A stretch of DNA of 64,000 nt from Blattamonas nauphoetae (lineage: Eukaryota; Preaxostyla; Oxymonadida), in assembly GCA_033064195.1 (NCBI GenBank), contig JARBJD010000233.1, positions 1 to 64,000 on the forward strand, given 5' to 3'. Below, piece after piece: positions 45,357-55,168 of the stretch. The notes under the pieces are model-generated. The model saw only the letters and a list, made by a program, of their open reading frames with translations. It was not told where the DNA came from and did no database searches. Position 1 is the first letter of the stretch. Each line of letters opens with the position of its first letter. A program made the position numbers and the translations under genes.

Positions 45357-46757
45357 ATGTTCACATTCTTTGTTGCATCACTTTTCTCACTGGGCTTTGC
45401 CTATGCCGATGACCTCGGTGGACGACGTGGCCTGACCAAACCATGGAAACCAAAGAAGCAATTCCAACCAATCGAAGCCGAAGACACAGAAATTGACCAA
45501 GGATTCGGAAAATGGCTGAAGAAAGCCGCCAAGAAAGTTGGAAAAATTGCCGTGAAAGTTGGCAAGCAAGTTATCTGCAACAAATACGGAGTCTGCCTCG
45601 AAGAAGAAGATCTCGACGAATTCAGCCTGGAAGACGAGATCAGCGAGGAAGATGAGCTGAATCTCAAGAAAATCCTGAAGAACGCCGGAAAGGTGATCAT
45701 CAAGGCTGGCAAGAAAGTGATCTGCGACCAATACAACATCTGCCTGGAAGAAGACGACGACTCCCTCGACGAGCTGGTTGAGGATGAACTCCTTGACAAC
45801 ATGGAAATGATTGTTGATGCCGAATTCGACCAGGGCTTCTGGAAGAAGCTTGGACAGATCGCCGTTAAGGTTGGCAAGCAAGTTGTGTGCAACAAATACG
45901 GAGTCTGCCTGGAAGAAGACCTCGACATGCTCGCAATGGACGAAGACTTGGTTTTCGACGAAGAAGACATGTTCAAGCTGAAGAAATTCCTGAAGAAGGT
46001 CGGCCAGGTTGTTGTTAAAGTCGGGAAACAAGTCATTTGCAACAAATACGGAGTGTGCCTTGAAGAAGACGTCGAGATTGACCAAGGCTTTGGCAAATCC
46101 CTCAAGAAGATCGGAAAGAAAGTTGTGAAAGTTGGAACTAAAGTCGCCAAGACTGTCGTCTGCACCAAGACAGGTGTCTGCCTCGAAATGGAAGACGAGG
46201 AGATCGACCAGGGTTTCGGAAAATCACTCAAGAAGATTGCAAAGAAAGTCGGGAAGGTTGCAGTTAAAGTTGGCAAGCAAATTGTCTGCGACAAATACGG
46301 AGTGTGCCTTGAAATTGACGAAGAGGAAGAGCTCGACCAAGGCTTCGGAAAGTCGCTCAAGAAGATCGCCAAGAAAGTTGTGAAGAAGGTTGTCTGCGAC
46401 AAGACCGGAGTGTGCCTGATCGTTGAGGAATACGAAGTTGACGACGAAGAGCTCGACGCCGGATTCCTGAAGAAGCTCGGAAAGGTTGTCGTGAAAGTCG
46501 GGAAAACCGCTCTTTGCGTGAAGACTGGTGTCTGCCTCGAAGAACAAGACGAGGAGCTCGACCAAGGCTTCGGAAAATGGCTGAAGAAAGCCGCCAAGAA
46601 AGTTGGAAAGATTGCCGTGAAAGTTGGCAAGCAAGTCATCTGCAACAAATACGGAGTGTGCCTGGAAGTCGACGAAGACCTTGAAGACGAGATCGTCGGT
46701 GGCTTCTTCCCATGCGAGAAGAACGGTGAAATGGCTTTCTGCAGATACGGAGAATAA
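45357..46757 (+). CDS. Secreted polyprotein of nine cationic amphipathic C-x5-C peptides (antimicrobial-peptide precursor-like)
   Basis: 466 residues, intact. The ATG at 45357 is chosen over the earlier in-frame ATG at 45303 because it opens a good signal peptide (MFTFFVASLFSLGFAYA, then DD). Nine modules follow, each a Lys-rich amphipathic helix such as GFGKWLKKAAKKVGK..VKVGKQ and then a loop of exactly C-x5-C (mostly CNKYGVC) and LE. Cys pairs lie at 74/80, 123/129, 178/184, 228/234, 269/275, 311/317, 347/353, 387/393 and 429/435. Spacers are very acidic (EEEDLDEFSLEDEISEEDE), so precursor charge is balanced. Most modules begin after (I/L)DQGFGK, a likely processing site. A tail with Cys 453 and 462 closes the protein. 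Module 1 carries about nine Lys and one Glu. Helix plus C-terminal Cys loop recalls frog 'Rana box' peptides, by convergence if at all. Modules 1 and 9 are almost identical in DNA. Codons are strongly biased (Lys mostly AAG), suggesting high expression. Role inferred: secreted membrane-active peptides. Confidence 0.8.
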   Translation: MFTFFVASLFSLGFAYADDLGGRRGLTKPWKPKKQFQPIEAEDTEIDQGFGKWLKKAAKKVGKIAVKVGKQVICNKYGVCLEEEDLDEFSLEDEISEEDELNLKKILKNAGKVIIKAGKKVICDQYNICLEEDDDSLDELVEDELLDNMEMIVDAEFDQGFWKKLGQIAVKVGKQVVCNKYGVCLEEDLDMLAMDEDLVFDEEDMFKLKKFLKKVGQVVVKVGKQVICNKYGVCLEEDVEIDQGFGKSLKKIGKKVVKVGTKVAKTVVCTKTGVCLEMEDEEIDQGFGKSLKKIAKKVGKVAVKVGKQIVCDKYGVCLEIDEEEELDQGFGKSLKKIAKKVVKKVVCDKTGVCLIVEEYEVDDEELDAGFLKKLGKVVVKVGKTALCVKTGVCLEEQDEELDQGFGKWLKKAAKKVGKIAVKVGKQVICNKYGVCLEVDEDLEDEIVGGFFPCEKNGEMAFCRYGE

Positions 46758-46774
46758 GCATCTGCGTGTTTCTA

Positions 46775-48412
46775 GTCACCTAACAATCCGGGAGTAAATA
46801 ACTATTCGGTAGTTTTTTGTTTGTTCACAACGTTTTGATTGATCGTGATTTTTTTATGGTTGCGATCATGCCGAAGGCAACGTTCACCCGTCACGAACTC
46901 ATACTCCTCTCTCTTCGAGCAGAGTATCGCCACATACATCACGAAGGAGAGCGATGGGCAAGAATAGCATTTGACTTCCAAATCAAACACAAATGCATCA
47001 TTGAATCAGGTCTGGTTGGAAATCGAAAATTTTACGCAGCTTTTGGACAACTGAGAAAAGGATACCACTGTGGACGCGTTGGGAATCCAGGACGGCTGAA
47101 CCCATCGGAAATCGACCAACTCACAGCTGATATTGTTGAAAAACTCGAAAACAATGAAGTTCTCATGGTCCACGATGTGAACGCTATGGTTTGGAGCTGT
47201 TTCCTTTTTAACTTCAAATAGGCAAACAATTTACTTGAGAGATCAGAACGATCGAGACCAGAAAAAAAACCAGTATCTCCTGATTGGGCTAGATGGTTTT
47301 TAAGTCGATCAACGATCCTCCACCTAACTCGTCCCCTCGCACTACCCGTCGCGAGAGCAAGACACACCAATCAACAAATCCTCCGGCCATTCCTGCAACG
47401 CTGGAGTGACCTCAACACTTTTCGTCAATACCACCCATCGATGGTATTTAATTTGGACGAAACATACTTCTCCTTGAAGCGGTCTCGCATACCTAATATT
47501 GTAGCACTACGGGAGACTGTCCACCCAATCATCCCAGAGGCGTTAGAGATGAGTGGTCTGACATTCATCCTTCTTGTGAACGCAAATGGAGGATCTTGCC
47601 TAACCGTTGGGCTGATCAAAAGTGTCAACCTGGCTCCCGAATGGCTGGAATTTAACACAGATCGACTGATCTATATGGCGACAGGAGGGGAGAGACTATC
47701 AAGGGAACTTTTCGAAACGATTTTCCGAGACATCATCGTTCCAGAGATCGTTTCACGGAGGGAGATTCATCACCTCGGTGCAGCCCCAGCAGTTCTCCAA
47801 ATGGACTCGGCGTCCATTCACATATCGCGTGAACTCCAACAAATAGCATCAGCAAATTGGATCGACCTAGTATTTCCTCCTTCGCATACATCGAGTCGGA
47901 TCCAACCGTTGGATCTTTTCGTAAACTGCAATTTCAAACAAGCCCTCCGTCGAACTCTCCCAACGCAATTCCCTCCCACAATCGCTGAAAAAAGGAAACA
48001 AGTTGGCAGTTGTATCCGAGGTGCACTTCACGAGGCCCTACACCCCAACACAATCATCGCATCATTTCGTGAATCATCAATCTATCCTCCGCAAGTCCAA
48101 GAGAAAATTACAGACCTTCCTGAAAACCCACCCGCGTGGGCTATCAATCCCAACGACAGAATTGACGAGACTCATCCCTACCGCCGTGGGCGGTTTTGTC
48201 TGTTCGGAAACAATCACCCTCCACCTTTCGAAATTAACGACATCTGCCAACTTCGCATGATACCCGATGACGACAGCGACTCAGACAATTAACATTCTAT
48301 CAATAATTTTGATCATTTCAGTTTATCAACTCTGTTTTATTCGTTTTCTGAAAAAAACGTGGGTTCAAAAAACTCCCAGATACTTATTTACTCCCGGATT
48401 GTTAGGTGACTA
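46775..48412. mobile_element. Complete pogo-like transposon with TA target duplication
   Basis: Terminal inverted repeats of about 27 bp begin GTCACCTAACAATCCGGGAG at the left and its complement at the right, with TA on both sides (46773-46774, 48413-48414). Length 1638 bp. One transposase gene fills most of it. The termini match perfectly over at least 27 bp, suggesting a young insertion. It lies 17 bp after the stop of the peptide-precursor gene, hence in its 3-prime untranslated region, in the same orientation. Confidence 0.9.
46868..48292 (+). CDS. Pogo/Tigger-like DDE transposase, two exons, looks intact
   Basis: Exon 1 46868-47188 (ATG at 46868, MPKATFTRHELI; an upstream in-frame ATG at 46856 is possible) and exon 2 47222-48292, about 463 residues. 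The 33-nt GT..AG intron (47189-47221) keeps the frame: 107 full codons, then ANNLLERSE. The N-terminus is a helix-turn-helix DNA-binding region. The catalytic domain shows NLDETYF (first Asp), LQMDSASIHIS (second Asp), then VFPPSHTSSRIQPLDLFVNC, the 'PP.tTs..QPlD' block of DDE_1/pogo/jerky transposases. The C-terminal tail is acidic (DDDSDSDN). No stop or frameshift. Enzyme for cut-and-paste transposition at TA sites. Confidence 0.85.
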
Positions 48413-48414
48413 TC

Positions 48415-48908
48415 TGAGACCTGGGTGTTAAATCCATGTGTTACCCTGTTTTAATGTCATTCTGTTTGAATGCATGAGTTTTAATTTCTTTTCTTGAATT
48501 AAGAGCGAGAAAAAGTTGAAAAGAACGGTTTCCAAAAATCACCCTTTGTTCGAAGCTTTACAAATCCCAGAATTCACAATGAATGATGGAAATGTTTATA
48601 ATGATGAATGCAGAGCTGATTGCCCAACAGAACAATCTTAAAAACACGAAAACAATTTCAAAGAGATCGTGGATGGCTGTGGAATGGTGTGAGTAGTCGG
48701 GTGCCCCAGTTCGACGAGAAAAACGTGAAATGATTCTGTGATTGTTTAACGTTCGCATTGTGAATGATAATCTTGTCTCCAATAATTGTCGAGTGGCGAG
48801 ATAGAGATCCTGACGCTCACAGCCCATTTGAATTTGGTCCCAGCACTTTGAAGATGGTAAAAGTGTAGCGAACAACAGAGTGGCCAAATGTCCCGCCCTT
48901 GTCACTCT
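48415..48908. other. Mostly noncoding; possible minus-strand gene fragment
   Basis: On the minus strand 48558-48917 is open and partly protein-like (CWDQIQMGCERQDLYLATRQ, then a hydrophobic FVFLRLFCWAISSAFIIINI). It has no convincing start of its own and runs into the tRNA-related repeat. It may be the tail of another multi-copy gene. Low confidence. Confidence 0.25.
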
Positions 48909-49340
48909 GGCTGCCACAATTTAGAGTTCTAAAACTGAGAAAAAGTTCGAAATCTGAGACAAAGTTCGAAATCTGAAGAAAAGTTCGAAATCTGGGAAAA
49001 AGTTCGAAATCTGGGAAAAAGTTCGAAATCTGAAAAAAAGTTCGTTTTCTCAAAAAAAAGTTCGTTTTTTTGAAAGATATTCGTGTGGATGTTTGATCAA
49101 GAAAAAATTGAACAAATGGTGTAGTGGGAAGATGAAGAGCCTCTCACTCCTCGGTCCCGGGATCGAACCCCGGCATCGGCAATCCTTTTTCCAAAATGAA
49201 AGCTTCCAACATCGTGTTTGTTCATTTTTCATAATTCTTTTGCCATCTCTCTTTGTTTTATTGTTTATTGACAACTGAAAGTAACTGTTCATTCTGTGAA
49301 TCGGATCCTCCCAACTCCTCAATCGATTGACCATCTTTTC
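48909..49340 (+). repeat. tRNA-related SINE-like repeat, copy 1
   Basis: Nearly identical in inverse orientation to 54775-55168. Starts GGCTGCCACAATTT, followed by five or six 20-bp units (AAGTTCGAAATCTG plus a purine run), then a tRNA-like segment with an internal pol III promoter and a T5 run, then about 150 bp of unique tail ending CGATTGACCATCTTTTC. Copy lengths differ (432 vs 394 bp) through the number of 20-bp units. Composition (tRNA-like head, dispersed, no coding) fits a SINE; no clear target duplications. Confidence 0.7.
49110..49190 (+). other. tRNA-like pol III unit inside SINE copy 1 (degenerate, Glu-like)
   Basis: A-box-like TGGTGTAGTGG at 49117-49127. The T-arm CCGGG-ATCGAAC-CCCGG at 49157-49173 has a perfect 5-bp stem. 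A loop-like CTCTCAC resembles the anticodon loop of tRNA-Glu(CTC). A T5 run at 49186-49190 could terminate pol III. The acceptor stem does not pair (AACAAA against CATCGGC) and the anticodon stem is poor, so this is not a working tRNA. Inverse copy at about 54930-55000. Confidence 0.55.
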
Positions 49341-49588
49341 AACGATATACGATGTTTTCCAGAATTCATTTGTCATTTTCTCCGTCGTGTGGACAGTTTA
49401 TCAGAAAATCTTCCTGATCCAAACCAGATTGACTTCTCTTCCTTTCAATCTCTCATCGCTCATCTTTACTCAACAAAACCACAAGTTGTCATCCTTGTTT
49501 GTTCATGTCACTCTCCCTCCATTTGTTTAGTCCGTTTGTGGATACTCACGACCCAATCGTACAACACAAACATTCACACCACACATGA

Positions 49589-50331
49589 TGATTTCGAATC
49601 ATCTTTTACCGATTTAACCTTCAGAGTAAAGACGACACTGTGTTTATCAACACTAACTCGTTCAAACAGAACAAGAAGCTTGCACCCATCGGCATTATTT
49701 CTGCAGGGCGAGCAACGACAGCACCAGCAAGAGAAGTCCATCAGATGCAACAGAGGAAGCGGACTCAGCTGTTCACCCGACCAACCGCGAATGTTCTCAT
49801 CAAGGAGCACAAGAAATCCACGAAAATTCAGGACACCACCACATCTCAAAGGAAAGCACAATCGATCGTTTCGATGAACCAAAACTTACGTCCAACCGAA
49901 AGAGCACTCGACCCAAGTCGCTTCACACCGAAGAAGACAGCCAAAAAGGGACTGCCTAAAGTCATGTCAAAGCGTGGAAGCACAACCACTGTTGGATTCA
50001 AGGTCCGTCTTTCTCTCGATCATAAACAAATTCAAATCTCCAACTGTAGGGTGTTGAAATCAGCTCACTCGAAGATCCACCAGATTCATTCGAGGCAAAT
50101 TCACATCACAGCGACAAGGAATCAAAGCGACCACCTCCTCACGAATCATCAAATGAACTCTCTCAAAACGTCCCTGAAATGACCATCATACCAGAAGCAT
50201 ACTATTTATCGGCTTTCTCAAATGATATTTTTTCCAATTTAGACTGTACAATCTATATAAGCGCGGACAGTCGTGGCTGTCGTTTCTTCTTTGGCCAACT
50301 ATGGACAGACCTCGATATCAGCTGCAATTGA
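49589..50331 (+). CDS. Hypothetical basic protein, intron-containing, 5-prime end unresolved
   Basis: The frame from about 49589 (…SKDDTVFINTNSFKQNKK) runs to 50002. A 47-nt GT..AG intron (50003-50049) follows, then an exon 50050-50331 ending in TGA. Both exons are in phase at the join (TVGFK to GVEISSLEDP). The first part is basic and Gln/Thr/Lys-rich (KKTAKKGLPKVMSKRG), the second acidic then hydrophobic with several Cys (GCRFFFGQLWTDLDISCN). No family recognised. Upstream sequence to 49340 (KNLPDPNQIDFSSFQSLIAHL-like) may hold earlier exons. It starts just after the SINE-like repeat. Confidence 0.5.
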
Positions 50332-50589
50332 TTCGCTGGTACAGTCGGAAGATCAAACATTCACCACACTGATCGACTCAATCTGTCAACACGTTTTTAT
50401 TCTTTTTCTTCTTCTCATCTTCTCGCGATCAGGTTCCTGAAATGGCAGAAGTGATATCTCAGAATGGATTTGAATTCTTTCCACTCGGGTCCTTCATCGT
50501 ATCTCTCTTCGATGAAACTGTCCCCTCAAATCGCTTTTTATGTCTGTTCTTCCTCCCTATAACACTTTTCAGTTTCGTGTCGTCTTCTC

Positions 50590-52885
50590 GAGGAAACCGG
50601 GCGTTGTCTGACCCAAATCGACCCCATAAACTCTCGTGCCCATCTCGTTGGTCTTTTACCTCGCCTTGTGTCCTCCCTCTGCGACACCTCGTTCGACAAG
50701 ACGTTCTGTTTCACGTCGTCCATTCGATCCTTCGCCGACGGCCCCGAAGCGCATCTGATGATTCTCAAACTGATTCAAGAACAGGCCCCGTCAGCATCCT
50801 TCGCTCGGATCCTTCTGTGCTTCGCGTCAGTCACACACTCCCAACCCGACTTGTTCAGCCTCCAATCGGAGCAGATCTCCGACACCATCATCAACAACGT
50901 CCACGCTGCCCTCTCCCAGCCATCCCTAACCGCCCGCTGCTCCGCTCTTCAATTCCTCTCGCTGTACGTCTCGTCAGCAACATCGCAGACTCTCTCGCCG
51001 TCGTTCGTTGGTCGATTGATTGCTCTCACGCAGGACAACATGTGCCATGTTCGAGCGACAACCATTCTCGATTCCGATCTATGGAGCGAACAAGAAGATC
51101 TTGTTCAACACCGAATACACAATCACCGATGCATCGGAGAAACCAGCAGGCTCCTCAGTCATCGTGATGCAGTCAGAGACAGCAATGACGACGCCTTCAG
51201 AACCAGCACGGATCACAGGGATCACAAAAGTGGAACATGTGAACGATGAGAAAGAAATCAGATTGAGTTGGGAGGGAAAATTGATGACGAACGGACCATA
51301 CACTGTGACGCTTTCAGCGAATGGAACATCGACAACGACACTCACTGTCCCATTCGATGCTGGTGGAACGACATCGACGAATCCCGAACTGACTCGTCTT
51401 CTCAGCATATCTTCGCAAGTGAATGGTACCGATCTGAACACGACCACGCTGACACTGTCTGGACATAAACTGCCAAGTGGAAGTGCAACGCTGACAGTTG
51501 TTCCGTCGTCTGTTGCATCTGGATCGGAAACAGAAGCGAACATAATCAATGTTACAATGTCGTTCACCGAATCTGAAGATGACTCGACTGGAACAGTGTC
51601 GATCCCTCTGTACCCGAAATCCACGCTGGCGTATGGTGAGACATATCGGATTGTGTCTCTGTCAACCGCGAAATGCATTGATGCGACTCTCACATTCGCA
51701 ATCCCTGACGAACCGACCCGATTGGAGAAAGTGTCGCCTGTGCTGAGTGATGACGAGAACAGTTTGGACCTATCATTTGAAGGAAGAGCGTTCGATTCTG
51801 GTGTGTGCACACTCACACTCGAACAGGCTGCTTCGAACGCAGATCTTGTTGTCACTCTCACTCGCGACGAAGATGGAACGCTCTCTTGCTCAATCTCAAC
51901 GGACGACTCGGAGTCGCCACATGCTGTCTTCGATTAAGTTTACACGATTGCACAGATCACAAAAGACAACAATGCGATCATCATCAACCCAAAGGCGAAG
52001 CAATTCACTGTGCCGCTTTCACACCTCTTCAAGTCCATCTCGTTACAGTTCACAAACTCACCCTGCACTTCCTTCAAACTGATTCTGACAGCTGAACACG
52101 TGAACATCGGACACAACTACGATCTGAACTTAGCAACTGGGGAGACATCCAATGAGGAAGCAAGTCAACAAATTCACCACGAAGCCAAAGCCACCCATAA
52201 TCACGTTGTTTGTTGATGATTCGTCAACTTTTGATGATCTGACGTGTGGCGATCTCACCAATCCATGTCCGTCGATCAACAAAACATGGATCATCGCCGA
52301 TGGACTCGGACACAACGAAATCACTCTCAAAGTTCTGAAAGAGACGAAAGAAACAAAATCGTTTGTCATTTCAAAAGATCTGTCGGTACTAATCGAGAAT
52401 GGGAAGAATGTGAATGGAATCATCCGAATCCCAACTACAGCCACACATCCAGTCGAGTCTGCTCTGATCACGGTGACCGAAGGTACGTTGGAGGTCAAAA
52501 AAGAGTAAGTTGCTGTTGAAACGCCATCTGAATCATTTGTCTTCATCCTTGGAGTGGGTTCGATCGTCACTTTGAAGGAGTGTGTGATTGATGGAGTGAA
52601 CATTTCTGTTCCGAACTCCGACTCCCTCACAATCTGCGAGTGGACAAGTGGTGTGATTCGACTTGACAACGGTGCAACCACAATCGACTGGACGAAGTAC
52701 CTCTCCCCTACAGTGATCGAAATCAAAGAAAACTTCCTCCGATCAGACTCCACCGACGAGATGAAACAACAAGCCGCCGAACTCTGCCACACCCTCCGCC
52801 AGCTCCAAAGCACATCCGAAGGTGCCCAGTCCATCTTCATCTCCTTCCCACCATTCGTTGAAAAGAACATCATGGGTTTGTCTTA
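50590..52885 (+). pseudogene. Helical-repeat (HEAT-like) gene split by a surface-protein fragment
   Basis: The first part, about 50590-51060, encodes Leu/Ala-rich helices (SFADGPEAHLMILKLIQEQ, NVHAALSQPSLTARCSALQF, ending LTQDNMCHVRAT). The second, about 52700-52885, encodes IEIKENFLRSDSTDEMKQQA and AELCHTLRQLQSTSEGAQSI and then meets a GT that may open an intron. Between them lies about 1.6 kb of unrelated surface beta-helix coding sequence (51065-52695) in the same direction. I infer that a fragment of a surface-protein gene was inserted; alternatively these are two neighbouring gene fragments with no shared history. No start codon was fixed; a possible N-terminal segment (MAEVISQNGFEFFPLGSFIV) lies at 50442. 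Confidence 0.45.
51065..52695 (+). pseudogene. Surface beta-helix protein relic 4, inside the HEAT-like gene
   Basis: 51068-51937 encodes beta-sandwich-like repeats (SSVIVMQSETAMTTPSEPAR, NGPYTVTLSANGTSTTTLTV) like the membrane-proximal part of 4046-8018. After a TAA at 51937 the reading continues in other frames to a new module at 52152 (LFVDDSSTFDDLTCGDLTNP, then KPSINKTW and TLKVLKETKETKSFVISKDL) and a beta-helix section to about 52695 (GVIRLDNGATTIDWTK). There are at least three frame changes. No signal peptide, membrane span or kinase tail. Both edges abut helical-repeat coding sequence on the same strand. Confidence 0.6.
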
Positions 52886-52999
52886 TCTTTGTTTCACTTC
52901 ACTTGTCTTCGATTGGTGTGGAATGAGAACATACATGAAATGAGAGAAATACAAAATGAAACTCAAGTCAAAAGAAGAGAAAAGCATGCAACTTTCCAT

Positions 53000-53476
53000 C
53001 AGAAAGCTGCAAGGAAGTGAGAAGTTCTTCCTCCGCAACTATGTGGGTGTAGACAGTGGTTGTTGCATTCTAAACTCGACACGCAGACGGTGATGTCACG
53101 CGTGTGAGTGGTTGAAGAGATTGGGTGAGCTGAAAAAAGGGGGTTGAGGAGGACGGATGGGTTCATCGCTGCTTGGATCGCCATTTGGAGTGTGTTCAGA
53201 GATTGTTGGATCTGGGCAGAGTTGTCGAGGCCAATTGGGAAGTGTGAGAGTGTGAGCTCATCCTCTCTCCTCGCGCAGAGCCTCGCTGTCACTCCCTCCA
53301 CACCACCCTCGCTCGATGCACTGTTCCGTCAGCATCTTCTCCTCCCCCTCTCTCTGAACTTCCATCTGCCTCTTCCACTCCGCGAATGCTGGTGTGTTGA
53401 AGAAAAGTGAGGAAGGGATGAGCACAGTATCGAGTGACATCACTCGGGCACAGAAAGTGGGCGGGTGCTTCTGCAA
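53000..53476 (-). CDS. Hypothetical protein, helical, C-terminal part
   Basis: The minus-strand frame 53476-53258 (HPPTFCARVMSLDTVLIPSS, AFAEWKRQMEVQREGEEKML) is clearly protein-like, with a charged helix. Near 53290 the sense seems to pass to the frame ending at 52999 (DELTLSHFPIGLDNSAQIQQ, SLNTLQMAIQAAMNPSVLLN), so a short intron or a frameshift is needed. No family recognised. It converges with the HEAT-like gene. GA/CT-rich stretches at 53560-53680 lie upstream. Confidence 0.35.
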
Positions 53477-53882
53477 AAATGCGAGGAAGGCCTGTGGAGA
53501 TGGAGGGAGGGAAGGATCAGTCGAGTCAGACTGTCCGACAGAGAAACTTGTTGCATTTGGACTCTCGTTCTTCTTTCGTTCATCTCGCCATCGTCGGAAC
53601 GTCCCCCGAATTCCCTCTGTCCTCTCTCCCTTCCCACTCTCCCCTCCTCCCCACAGGTGTCCTGTCTTTTCTGCCGCTCAATTCACGCCTTTGTGTACAT
53701 CGGAACGAGAAAGAGAGACGAGTTGATTTGAAGCGAGAAGAGTCGGAGTGATTTGTCTTGTTTGGCGATGGAGTGGTGGGAGGATCAATGCAGCATGTAG
53801 AGAAGGCGGTGAAGGATAGGACGAGGAGAGAGGAGAGTGTGATCAGGTCGAGGTGGAGCTGGCTTGGAAGATGTGATGGGAT

Positions 53883-54371
53883 TTATGAGATGGTGTACAG
53901 GAAGGACATGTAGGTGTCGTTGTGTTCCTCATCTGACTCTTCATCTTCGACATCCATTGCCACTTCGTCAAATGCGGTTGATGTCTCGCTGACGGGCTGG
54001 GAGAGCTGTCGTGTGTGTGTTGTGGCGTGATTGTCCGGGTTTTCTGGAGTGAGGGTGGATGGAGACGGTGAAGAATCTGTGAAATCACACTCCTCGAAGA
54101 AAGGAGAATGTGGCAGCATGCAAAACTGATATGGGTGCTGGTTAGTGAGAGAATGTGAGTGAGGCGTCGAATTTGCTTGTGAAGGCAGTTCCAGCTGGGT
54201 TTCTTTGTCCAGCTTGTTCTTCATGTCCAAATCGCCTGTTCTAACTGTGCTACGATTATGCCATATGAGAGGGGTGAAACTAGCGACATAAGTGCTGAGA
54301 TAATCATTGATGCAAAACGCGATGGTGGAGCAAGAACACAGATCGGGTGTCAGATGATCAGGAGCAGTCAA
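53883..54371 (-). CDS. Hypothetical Ser/Thr/Pro-rich protein with acidic tail
   Basis: 162 codons on the minus strand, stop 53883-53885. The N-terminal part has several Cys (LCSCSTIAFCINDYLSTYVA). A polar Ser/Pro/His/Asn-rich middle follows and a strongly acidic end (DVEDEESDEEHNDTYMSFLY). The shape suggests a small regulatory or nuclear protein, but no domain is recognised. Further 5-prime exons are possible because the frame opens with TAPDHLTPD right after a T-rich stretch. Confidence 0.4.
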   Translation of the reverse strand: MTAPDHLTPDLCSCSTIAFCINDYLSTYVASFTPLIWHNRSTVRTGDLDMKNKLDKETQLELPSQANSTPHSHSLTNQHPYQFCMLPHSPFFEECDFTDSSPSPSTLTPENPDNHATTHTRQLSQPVSETSTAFDEVAMDVEDEESDEEHNDTYMSFLYTIS

Positions 54372-54774
54372 AAAACAGGGAGTTACGATTGGTGGGAAAG
54401 AAGTGATGGAATCACTGGTGCTTCCTGCTGAGATATATCACAAAAAAGTGGCTTAATGGTTGGATGATGGAAGTGCTTAGCGAAGTCTATTGGATTGCAT
54501 TCGTTCAACAAGAAAGGTTGGAGGTTTTGCATCCATTCACTTGTTTAGTCAGCAACAGAAAGTTGAAATATGGCATTGCTATCATCATTTGTTGAAACTA
54601 TTTTCTTGTTGTATTGGGAGAGGTTCAAAATCGGGAGAGGTAGACTCTCCAATGAGATCTCGGAGGAAAAGAAGTTGAGTGGATATGATGAGTGGCAGCT
54701 CGGATGGGGAAGTGAGCATAGATGGAGAAGGAGACAAAATGACAAGTTTAGACCGGAAAACTTCTTAGGTTGTC
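54372..54774. other. No gene seen
   Basis: AT- to GA-rich spacer between the minus-strand hypothetical gene and the second SINE-like copy. Short frames only. Confidence 0.3.
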
Positions 54775-55168
54775 GAAAAGATGGTCAATCGATTGAGGAG
54801 TTGGGAGGATCCGATTCACAGAATGAACAGTTACTTTCAGTTGTCAATAAACAATAAAACAAAGAGAGATGGCAAAAGAATTATGAAAAATGAACAAACA
54901 CGATGTTGGAAGCTTTCATTTTGGAAAAAGGATTGCCGATGCCGGGGTTCGATCCCGGGACCGAGGAGTGAGAGGCTCTTCATCTTCCCACTACACCATT
55001 TGTTCAATTTTTTCTTGATCAAACATCCACACGAATATCTTTCAAAACAACGAACTTTTTTTTGAGAAAACGAACTTTTTTTCAGATTTCGAACTTTTTC
55101 CCAGATTTCGAACTTTTTCCCAGATTTCGAACTTTGTCTCAGATTTCGAACTCCAAATTGTGGCAGCC
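54775..55168 (-). repeat. tRNA-related SINE-like repeat, copy 2 (inverted)
   Basis: Inverse copy of 48909-49340, including the T-arm (54942-54958, here GTTCGAT in the loop when read on the plus strand), the A-box complement near 54988-54998, and about three 20-bp units. It replaces the C-terminal end of repeated-family copy 2, whose frame runs straight into it and on to 54837. Confidence 0.7.

Noticed and set aside
45387-46648. Minus-strand frames of 232, 415 and 136 codons opposite the peptide precursor
   Set aside because: Shadows created by repetitive, codon-biased modules; the plus-strand frame has the signal peptide and conserved Cys spacing.
49110-49190. A functional tRNA-Glu gene
   Set aside because: Acceptor stem does not pair, anticodon stem is poor, and an identical copy lies in a dispersed repeat; treated as a SINE head.
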